Below are positions 7,061 through 12,800 of a DNA stretch of 12,800 nucleotides, in pieces. The position numbers and the translations under genes are program-made. The stretch comes from an uncultured Bacteroidota bacterium (GTDB taxonomy: Bacteria; Bacteroidota; Bacteroidia; Bacteroidales; SZUA-534), in the NCBI GenBank assembly GCA_937885735.1, contig CALABN010000182.1:1-12800 (forward strand), in the 5' to 3' direction. How positions within the stretch are numbered: position 1 is the stretch's first letter; every line of letters begins with the position of its first letter. The notes under the pieces are model-generated. The model ran no database searches. It saw only the letters and a list, made by a program, of their open reading frames with translations, and was not told where the DNA came from.

Positions 7061-8112
7061 AGATTCTTTTTTTCATCAACAAATTAAATGGCGGTGGCGC
7101 AGAACGCGTAGCAACAATTCTAATGAACCATTTTTGCGAAAAAAATGAAGTCACTGCCATTATATTCGACAACAAAAATGATTCGTACCAATTAAGCGAC
7201 AGCGTTTCCATTCAGAAAATAATTGTCAACAACTCACACAAAACAATTCGATTTATCTCGCGTATCTGGAAAATCAGAAAAGAAATCAAACGCCACTCTC
7301 CCGATTTGATTATTTCTTTTCTAACGTCAATCAATATATATGTATTGATTGCCAGTCTGTTTCTTAAAAAAAATATAATCGTATCTGAACGCAACACACT
7401 AAAAAGAGAAAAGTCAAAAATCGTTCGTACAGCACGAAAAATCATGTACCCATTGGCTGACAAGATTGTGTTTGTCACAAATTCCGACCGACAGAAATTC
7501 GGAATCCCCGAAAAAAGCCTTACAATATACAATCCTGCCATGTTCAAGCCTTTTGCAGAATACGACAATCGGCAAAAAACAATAATCACAATTGCACCTA
7601 CCAACAGATGGTACAACAAAGGTCTTGACCTGCTCATTAAGGCATGGGCAGAAATTGCACCACAAAATCCAGAATGGTCAATGGAAATTTATGGATTGAT
7701 ACAAAACACCCAATTACCTGACGGAATCACACTTCAAAATCAGGAAAGAGTAAGTTGGGCGGGGTGGAATTGCAACATTGCAGAAACATTATGTTCCAAA
7801 AGCATATTTGTATTAGCATCTCGCTTTGAAGGTTGTCCAAATAGCCTTATTGAAGCAATGAGTCAAGGGTGTGCCTGCATTGGAACAGATTGCGACGGTG
7901 GCATAAAGGAAATTATAACCGATGGGGTTGACGGAATTATTGTAAAAAGCGAAGACATTGACGACCTTGCAAAAAAGATGCAAATGCTGATAGAAAACGA
8001 AAATCTACGCCGTAAACTTTCGGCTGGCGCAATTGAAAAAGCAAGACAATTCGACAAAAACAAGTTTTTCACAAAATGGGATAATCTGATTTCTGAAATA
8101 ACGGTGAAATGA
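7057..8112 (+). CDS. Glycosyltransferase family 4, second of three tandem paralogues
   Basis: The product has 351 residues with the same layout as its upstream neighbour: NGGGAERVAT at 11-20, SERNTLKRE at 110-118, YPLADKIVFVT at 131-141, APTNRWYNKGLDLL with Arg184 and Lys188, and EX7E at Glu258/Glu266 in SRFEGCPNSLIEA. The region from SRFEG to ITDG (about 255-290) differs from the first paralogue by one residue, while the acceptor half (residues 35-110) has diverged. This suggests similar or identical donor sugars with different acceptors, which is an inference. It is a retaining GT-B enzyme, cytoplasmic or membrane-associated. It overlaps both neighbours by 4 bases (ATGA at 7057 and 8109), so expression is probably coupled. 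No Shine-Dalgarno site is seen; re-initiation at the overlap is likely. Confidence 0.92.
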   Translation: MKILFFINKLNGGGAERVATILMNHFCEKNEVTAIIFDNKNDSYQLSDSVSIQKIIVNNSHKTIRFISRIWKIRKEIKRHSPDLIISFLTSINIYVLIASLFLKKNIIVSERNTLKREKSKIVRTARKIMYPLADKIVFVTNSDRQKFGIPEKSLTIYNPAMFKPFAEYDNRQKTIITIAPTNRWYNKGLDLLIKAWAEIAPQNPEWSMEIYGLIQNTQLPDGITLQNQERVSWAGWNCNIAETLCSKSIFVLASRFEGCPNSLIEAMSQGCACIGTDCDGGIKEIITDGVDGIIVKSEDIDDLAKKMQMLIENENLRRKLSAGAIEKARQFDKNKFFTKWDNLISEITVK

Positions 8113-9167
8113 AAATTCTTCTGTTCATAAGCAAACTATACGGCGGTGGTGCGGAACGCGTTGCCACAACTTTGCTGAATCATTTGTGTGAGAATCATGA
8201 TGTAACCGTTGCCATATTCAACAAGAGCAATAGCACATACCCTATCGACAACAGAATAAAAATCATCAACCTGTCAGATGGGAAAAAGATTAGTCCATAC
8301 CAACTTGACAGAATCATCAAATGCAGGAATGCAATAAAATCCACAAATCCAGATTTGATAATATCATTTCTTGTCGGACTGAACAGATTTGTCTTGATTG
8401 CAAACTGCTTTATGCGAAAGAAACTTATTTTGTCAGAACAGACCACAATACAGACAAGGCAAAAGCCATGGAAATGGCTTACTCGGCATTTCCTGTACCG
8501 ACTGGCAACAATGACCGTGTTCACATCGGAAAGCGACTGTCAATATGCCCAATGGCTAAAGGACAAGACATTCATCCACAATCCTTTAAGTTGCGGAATA
8601 TATTCAAGCCACGACCAAAAACGGGATAATACCATCGTAGCCATTGGCGCACAAAAACGATGGAACGTAAAAGGTTTTGATTTACTAATCAAGGCATGGG
8701 CCAAAACAGCACCAAATCATCCAGAGTGGAAACTGCAATTCATCGGGTCAATAGACGACAACAAGATTAGCGACATGGCAAAAGCATACAGCATTGAAAA
8801 ACAGGTTGAATTCTTGGGATGGTCTGACAATATTGACAAAATGCTACAATCGAAAAGCATCTACGTATTGTCATCACGTTGCGAAGGATTTCCTTGCAGT
8901 CTGCTCGAAGCCATGAGTCAAGGGTGCACTTGCTTGGCCTTTGACTGCAAAACTGGGCCAAACGAGATTTTATCCGACGGAATAAATGGCTTGCTTGTAC
9001 ACAATGGCGACATTGACGACCTTGCCACAAAACTAAATCAACTAATTGAAGACGAACATCTTAGACTTCAATTATCAGAAAACGCCATAGATAAAGTTCA
9101 TCAGTTCGAATATGGCAGAATCATGCAACAATGGGATGAACTCATTCAAATGATTATGAACAGTTGA
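8109..9167 (+). CDS. Glycosyltransferase family 4, third and most divergent tandem paralogue
   Basis: The product has 352 residues and starts MKILLFISKLYGGGAERVAT like the other two. It keeps the GT4 core: GAQKRWNVKGFDLLIKAWAK with Arg184 and Lys188, and EX7E at Glu259/Glu267 in SRCEGFPCSLLEAMSQG. It departs where the first two agree: SEQTT for SERNT near 109, SLLEA for SLIEA, CKTGPNEILSDG for CDGGIKEIITDG at about 280-291. These last changes lie in the donor-binding region, so a different donor sugar is plausible. It is the last gene of the operon; 370 bases without a gene follow. An ATGA overlap with the previous stop fixes the start. All catalytic landmarks are present, so it should be active. 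Confidence 0.92.
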   Translation: MKILLFISKLYGGGAERVATTLLNHLCENHDVTVAIFNKSNSTYPIDNRIKIINLSDGKKISPYQLDRIIKCRNAIKSTNPDLIISFLVGLNRFVLIANCFMRKKLILSEQTTIQTRQKPWKWLTRHFLYRLATMTVFTSESDCQYAQWLKDKTFIHNPLSCGIYSSHDQKRDNTIVAIGAQKRWNVKGFDLLIKAWAKTAPNHPEWKLQFIGSIDDNKISDMAKAYSIEKQVEFLGWSDNIDKMLQSKSIYVLSSRCEGFPCSLLEAMSQGCTCLAFDCKTGPNEILSDGINGLLVHNGDIDDLATKLNQLIEDEHLRLQLSENAIDKVHQFEYGRIMQQWDELIQMIMNS

Positions 9168-9264
9168 CACACCTTGCATCAATTGTCATATTCTCGGCAA
9201 ACAAATAAGCCAAATTCTCATTTCGGCCATTTAGGCATAAATATTTGGGTTCAAATCTGTTTCA

Positions 9265-9281
9265 ATCCTTCAAAAAAGGAT
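9265..9281. other. Short hairpin downstream of the glycan operon
   Basis: ATCCTT and AAGGAT pair around a CAAAA loop; with one bulged A the stem extends to TC...GA. It sits about 100 bases after the last glycosyltransferase stop. The following bases are GAAAAAGTTTT, not a U-tract, so it could at best be a weak terminator or an RNA 3' end stabiliser. Confidence 0.25.
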
Positions 9282-9437
9282 GAAAAAGTTTTCGACATAC
9301 GCATTGCAAGTCACTTTTAGATACACGAAACAGCAGATTAATGATAGCAACACTCATGCCACCACACATTCCATAAACGAAATACAACATTTTGTCAATA
9401 AATTCATTTTTATATGATGCGAAAATGTAACTTTAAC

Positions 9438-9469
9438 AATTGTATAATTGTATAAAAGCGAGTATTTTG
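9438..9469 (+). promoter_or_regulatory. Candidate promoter with tandem 8-base repeat for the repeat-protein gene
   Basis: TATTTTG (9463-9469) resembles the -7 element but is one base shorter than TAnnTTTG. TTG (9440-9442) stands 20 bases upstream at the -33 position. AATTGTAT is repeated twice without a gap (9438-9453), covering the -33 element, which could be a regulator site. The transcript would start near 9475 with an A-rich leader of about 60 bases, common in Bacteroidetes. Motifs are seen; function is inferred. Confidence 0.4.
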
Positions 9470-9537
9470 TCAAGACATATAATGTATTGAACAAAAACCA
9501 ATTAAAACAGAACATAACCAAATAAAATAAATTTACT

Positions 9538-12500
9538 ATGAAACGCAGATTAACACTTTTAACAGTCGCCACTTTTCTGTCAATGACATTGATGGCACAA
9601 TGGGACGGCAGTTCTTCCTCAATATGGACCAATGGTTCAGGAACAAAGGAAGATCCATATTTGATTGAATCTGAAGCAAACCTCGCCTATTTGGCATCCA
9701 AAGTAAATGCAGGAACAAATTACTCCGGCACATACTTTATTCAATCAGCAAATTTGGATTTGGCTAACAACCAATGGACACCTATCGGCAACAACAAGAA
9801 ATGTTTTTCAGGCACATATGATGGCAACGGCTTTATCATAGACAATCTATACTATAACAATCCGAGCAATAGTTACGTTGGCTTATTCGGCGGAATATCC
9901 AATGGAACACTAAAAAACATAACAATAGCTAGAGGTTTTGTATATGGCAACCAATATGCTGGCGGCATCTGCGGATATGCCACAAAATCAAGTACAATCA
10001 CTTGTTGCGCCAATATTGCCACCGTATATGGAAAACAAGAACGCAATGGCGGTGTTGTGGCTTACATTGAAGGAAGAACTAATGTGAACAATTGCATAAA
10101 TTATGGTTTAGTTTCCGCATTTAACTTTTCTGGCGGTGTTGTAGGATTTTGCAATGTTGATACTACAGAAGTTTCAAATTGTGTTAACGTTGGCCAAGTA
10201 TTCAGTATGCGATACACTTCTGGCAACTGCTTTGGATATAACAAAGAGTTTTCGACACCAACAAGTAATTGCTACTACGACAATCAAATAAACGCATCTG
10301 AAGGATGGACAAGAATAAACCCAATAGAATCAGGGTTGGATAAAGTTGGCGTAATGGAAGGTAAACCAACATTATCCATGATTGGAGAGGGATTGAAAAC
10401 ATCTTTGGGCTCAGAATTGTGGTCGTATGATGCCAACTTGTATCCTCGATTGTCGATAAGCAAAGACAACCCAGCCGTCATACTTGCCGCTACGCCTGTG
10501 ACTTTTGCTTCAACCGACAAAGCAGACAATGTAACTACAAATTTCACTGTTTCCACAGCCAATAACGTTTCATGGACGAGCGGAAACGAATCGAACTTGA
10601 AAATTAACGGTCAATCAGCATCCATACTGAAATCAACTGGTATCGCCATCACTGCGACAAAAGATGGCTACACCAAAACAATATATCTGAAAACAAACAA
10701 ATCAGGCGCGACTGCCATTGGCTCAATCGAATCACCTCTAACCATTGAATCAGAAAGTGACCTGAAAGCATTACGCACTGCTGTAAACAACTATGGTTCA
10801 TACAAAGGTTGTGCAGCATATGATGGTTTCAAAGGCATAAATTTCAAAGTGACAGTTGACATTGCCCTATCAGATTGGACAGAACCTATAGGCATTCACA
10901 ACTCCTTCAAAGGTATCTTCAACGGCAACAACCGCATTATAACAGGCATTAACATTAACCAGTCATACCCTTCCGTTGGTGGCATCTTTGGATGCGCATC
11001 ATTCGGTGAAATCAAAAATCTGACAGTTAGCGGAATTGTTAACGGCAAAGAACTAATTGGAGGCATCTGTGGTGCCGTATTCAACGAAACATTGACAAAT
11101 TGTACTTCGCAATGTGAATTGAACTGCAATGGCAAATCTCAAGTTGGTGGCATTGCTGGCGACGACAGGGGATTCTCAACTTTTACTAACTGTAACAATT
11201 ACGGAACAATAACTTGCGGACAACGTTCTGGTGGCATTTTAGGCAGAAGCCAAATGGGAACGACACTTGACGGTTGCAAAAACTATGGAAATGTGACAGG
11301 TAATGCTGATAATATTGGTGGCATTTGTGGATCAATAGCAACAACAACAGGTGGTGGAACAATCACCAACTGCGAAAATCACGGCACAATAGAATCCCCT
11401 TCCAAAACAAAAATTGGCGGAATAATAGGTTCCGTTCCTACAAATGCCACTGAAATTGTCACAATAGCCAATTGCATAAATAGCGGATATATTTCAGGAG
11501 ACAAATACATTGGCGGAATAATAGGGCACCCATATAATACAATATCAATATCAAATTGTTTGAATATTGGCCAAAGCAATGGATTAACTGGCATTGGAGG
11601 CATTGTTGGATTTAACCAAGGAACTGCCACAATAACAAATTCATTCAATGCTGGTGAAATTACAGGAGGTGGAATTGTTGGCAGCTATGAAACAGCCACA
11701 AACCTAACATGCACTAAATGTATCAACATTGGCATGGCAAGTACCTCATCTTTCTGTATCTACGACTATCAAATGTGCCCTAAAGGCAGTTCAGGCAAAC
11801 TGACTTCCGAAATGTTGGGCAGCTCTCTGGAATCCATTTTGGGCACCACCGACTGGACATTCACTGAAGGTATGTATCCAATGATTAAGGCTCTTGAAAA
11901 ATCCGACTACATGATTGTTGCCGCAACACCAATCAAGCTCAACTCTTCAGAACCAGCAGAGAAAGTAATTGGTGTATCAAAAACCATTGAATATGACAAA
12001 AACAGTTCTGTCGAATGGGAATGCAGCAAAGCAAACAACGAAATACTTGTATCTTTTGTTAATGGTAAAGGATACATTGCCAATCCATCTGCCAACACTG
12101 ATGTTGTGCTTACAGCAAAGAAAGGCGATGCAACCAAAAACATCACAATGACAATAACTACCAAAGGTACATTGACTGACCCAAATGTCAGTTTGACTCT
12201 AAACCCATCTACTATCGACTATGGCACAGCTATTACAGCTGAAATGCTTAACGCAACAAAGGCAATTGATGATGCAGCTGGTCAATGGGAATACAGTGTC
12301 AATGAAGGCGACATTCTGCACGCAGGCGAGCACATTGTAACTGCAACATTTATTCCTGATGACAATGAGACATACTCAATTAAAACAGCTTCGGCTGTTC
12401 TTACCGTCAACAAAGGCGATGCCACACCATTCATCACTTGGGAGCCTGCAACATCGATCACATACGGTGACGAAGATTCCGACAACAAACTAAAAAATGC

Positions 12501-12800
12501 AACTGCCAGCATCGATGGCAATTTCTACTACACTATTCCAGCACTTACTGTTGGAACCCATACCATTAAACTTGATTTTATCGGCACAAACTACGAAGCC
12601 TCTATTGTGAAAGAAAACGAAGTGTCCGTCACTGCAGCCACTGCCACTATTGCATGGGCGACTCCAGCAGCCATCGATTACGGAACACCATTGTCGGCTC
12701 TGCAACTAAGCGCAGTTTCTGGTGTTGACGGCTCGTTTACATACGACGAAAATGGCACAGCCATAAATGAAGGCGACATTCTCAATGCCGGCACACACAC
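9538..12800 (+). CDS. Large secreted GLUG-repeat/Ig-like repeat surface protein, C terminus beyond the window
   Basis: An open frame of 1087 codons runs without a stop from ATG 9538 to the window end. Residues 1-20 are a signal peptide (KRRLTLLTVATFLSMTLMAQ, cleavage near Ala20). The order is: entry domain (GTKEDPYLIESEANL at 35-49, IGN...FSGTYDGNG at about 83-98), GLUG-like block (114-204), Ig-like domain (about 306-392); then a second entry domain (395-478), a longer GLUG-like block (480-716), a second Ig-like domain (about 786-875), and YGT-type Ig-like repeats from 886 on. GLUG repeats read GG(I/V)xG then TI.NC.N.G and likely form a beta-helix. Such Bacteroidetes proteins are exported; adhesion or matrix functions are suggested but unproven. 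Secretion route is unknown because any C-terminal sorting domain lies outside. The gene is probably transcribed separately from the glycan operon. Confidence 0.88.
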   Translation, partial: MKRRLTLLTVATFLSMTLMAQWDGSSSSIWTNGSGTKEDPYLIESEANLAYLASKVNAGTNYSGTYFIQSANLDLANNQWTPIGNNKKCFSGTYDGNGFIIDNLYYNNPSNSYVGLFGGISNGTLKNITIARGFVYGNQYAGGICGYATKSSTITCCANIATVYGKQERNGGVVAYIEGRTNVNNCINYGLVSAFNFSGGVVGFCNVDTTEVSNCVNVGQVFSMRYTSGNCFGYNKEFSTPTSNCYYDNQINASEGWTRINPIESGLDKVGVMEGKPTLSMIGEGLKTSLGSELWSYDANLYPRLSISKDNPAVILAATPVTFASTDKADNVTTNFTVSTANNVSWTSGNESNLKINGQSASILKSTGIAITATKDGYTKTIYLKTNKSGATAIGSIESPLTIESESDLKALRTAVNNYGSYKGCAAYDGFKGINFKVTVDIALSDWTEPIGIHNSFKGIFNGNNRIITGININQSYPSVGGIFGCASFGEIKNLTVSGIVNGKELIGGICGAVFNETLTNCTSQCELNCNGKSQVGGIAGDDRGFSTFTNCNNYGTITCGQRSGGILGRSQMGTTLDGCKNYGNVTGNADNIGGICGSIATTTGGGTITNCENHGTIESPSKTKIGGIIGSVPTNATEIVTIANCINSGYISGDKYIGGIIGHPYNTISISNCLNIGQSNGLTGIGGIVGFNQGTATITNSFNAGEITGGGIVGSYETATNLTCTKCINIGMASTSSFCIYDYQMCPKGSSGKLTSEMLGSSLESILGTTDWTFTEGMYPMIKALEKSDYMIVAATPIKLNSSEPAEKVIGVSKTIEYDKNSSVEWECSKANNEILVSFVNGKGYIANPSANTDVVLTAKKGDATKNITMTITTKGTLTDPNVSLTLNPSTIDYGTAITAEMLNATKAIDDAAGQWEYSVNEGDILHAGEHIVTATFIPDDNETYSIKTASAVLTVNKGDATPFITWEPATSITYGDEDSDNKLKNATASIDGNFYYTIPALTVGTHTIKLDFIGTNYEASIVKENEVSVTAATATIAWATPAAIDYGTPLSALQLSAVSGVDGSFTYDENGTAINEGDILNAGTH
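9637..10713 (+). repeat. First copy of the entry/GLUG/Ig-like unit within the repeat protein
   Basis: Residues 34-392. The unit starts SGTKEDPYLIESEANLAYL, continues with FSGTYDGNG and four GG-type turns (GLFGG 115-119, GGICG 142-146, GGVVA 171-175, GGVVG 199-203), and ends with LWSYDANLYPRL, AATPVTFAS and an Ig-like stretch containing VSW. It aligns in order with the unit at 10720-12162 but has far fewer GLUG turns. Confidence 0.7.
9877..10149 (+). repeat. GLUG-like repeat block 1
   Basis: Residues 114-204 contain four turns of roughly 27-29 residues with GLFGG, GGICG, GGVVA and GGVVG, each followed by a polar strand and Cys/Asn-rich turns such as NNCINYG and SNCVNVG. The pattern matches the GLUG motif family by eye. 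Confidence 0.65.
10720..12162 (+). repeat. Second, longer copy of the entry/GLUG/Ig-like unit
   Basis: Residues 395-875. It starts GSIESPLTIESESDLKAL (compare GTKEDPYLIESEANLAYL), has FKGIFNGNNR (compare FSGTYDGNG), nine GG-type turns between 481 and 715, then TDWTFTEGMYPMI, AATPIKLNS and an Ig-like stretch containing VEW. The order of segments repeats that of the first unit; sequence identity between units is low outside the motifs. Confidence 0.7.
10975..11685 (+). repeat. GLUG-like repeat block 2
   Basis: Residues 480-716 hold nine turns of about 24-33 residues: GGIFG 481, GGICG 508, GGIAG 537, GGILG 565, GGICG 594, GGIIG 627, GGIIG 659, GGIVG 687 and GGIVG 711. Between them lie TNC/SNC turns (FTNCNNYG, LDGCKNYG, ITNCENHG, IANCINSG, ISNCLNIG). 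The regular Cys-Asn ladder suggests a stacked beta-helix. Confidence 0.75.
12193..12800 (+). repeat. YGT-type bacterial Ig-like repeat array, continuing beyond the window
   Basis: From residue 886, three repeats of about 75 residues are visible, the third incomplete. Each has a DYGT or TYGD turn (STIDYGTAI, TSITYGDED, AAIDYGTPL), an AG.H or VGTHT strand and, in complete repeats, a hydrophobic strand ending in Y (ETYS, TNYEA). Tryptophan junctions (FITWEPA, TIAWATPA) join them. Repeats one and three share the 17-base stretch AATGAAGGCGACATTCT (12301 and 12766). The pattern resembles the MBG/Big-type domains of Bacteroidetes surface proteins. Confidence 0.7.

Larger units (their letters stand above)
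6011..9167 (+). repeat. Tandem array of three paralogous GT4 genes
   Basis: Three genes of nearly equal size (349, 351, 352 codons) lie head to tail with identical 4-base ATGA junctions. In the 108 bases from SRFEG to ITDG, copies one and two differ at about 20 positions, nearly all synonymous, leaving one amino-acid change (Leu/Ile). This points to an old duplication held by selection on the protein rather than a recent copy or assembly artefact. Copy three split off earlier or evolved faster. Confidence 0.85.
9168..9537. other. Intergenic stretch between the glycan operon and the repeat protein
   Basis: I see no convincing gene in these 370 AT-rich bases. They hold a short hairpin (ATCCTT-CAAAA-AAGGAT at 9265-9281) not followed by a T-run, a tandem 8-base repeat and candidate promoter at 9438-9469, and an A-rich leader of about 60 bases before the ATG at 9538. 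No strong intrinsic terminator for the operon is visible. Confidence 0.6.

Noticed and set aside
6011..9167. Assembly artefact creating three copies of one gene
   Set aside because: Copies differ throughout, including many synonymous sites, and each keeps a full frame and all catalytic motifs.
9265..9281. Intrinsic terminator for the glycan operon
   Set aside because: The stem is short and AT-rich and is followed by GAAAAAGTTTT, not a T-run, so it was listed only as a hairpin.
9354..9733. Minus-strand open frames across the start of the repeat-protein gene
   Set aside because: They are antisense to the signal peptide and entry domain of a convincing long plus-strand gene and show no family features.
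9900..11700. CRISPR-like or satellite DNA repeats
   Set aside because: The periodicity exists at protein level (GG-I-x-G turns) with variable DNA and turn length; there are no identical DNA repeats or uniform spacers.

Overview
The window looks like chromosomal DNA from a member of the Bacteroidales. The evidence is AT-rich intergenic DNA, A-rich leaders without strong Shine-Dalgarno sites, promoter elements of the Bacteroidetes type (TAnnTTTG at -7), and proteins typical of the group: a class I fumarase, an M23/LysM peptidase, and a secreted GLUG-repeat protein with Ig-like 'YGT' repeats. The genus cannot be fixed from the sequence alone. There are eight protein-coding genes, two of them cut by the window edges, and no RNA genes, insertion sequences or CRISPR arrays.

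Region 1 (1-3300) is housekeeping. The N-terminal 238 residues of a class I iron-sulfur fumarase lie on the minus strand. Divergent from it is a membrane-anchored PlsC-type acyltransferase (902-2257, plus strand). This converges, with only 7 bases between stop codons, on a secreted M23 peptidase with a C-terminal LysM (2265-3233, minus strand) that probably starts at TTG.

Region 2 (3455-9167) is a compact plus-strand surface-glycan operon. It encodes a Wzx-type flippase, an ATP-grasp ligase and three paralogous family 4 glycosyltransferases. The last four genes are joined by ATGA stop/start overlaps, so they are very likely co-transcribed and translationally coupled. The likely logic is that three related enzymes add successive sugars, the ATP-grasp enzyme attaches an amino-acid-like or other carboxylate group, and the flippase exports the product. 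No polymerase, initiating transferase or nucleotide-sugar synthesis gene is present, so these functions would have to be encoded elsewhere.

Region 3 (9168-12800) is a 370-base intergenic stretch with a candidate promoter, followed by a very large secreted repeat protein that runs off the window (1087 residues visible, no in-frame stop). It is built from two successive copies of a three-part unit (entry domain, GLUG-like repeat block, Ig-like domain) and then an array of YGT-type Ig-like repeats. It is probably a surface or secreted adhesin-like protein.

The least explained parts are the tandem glycosyltransferase trio with its ATP-grasp partner and the duplicated architecture of the repeat protein.
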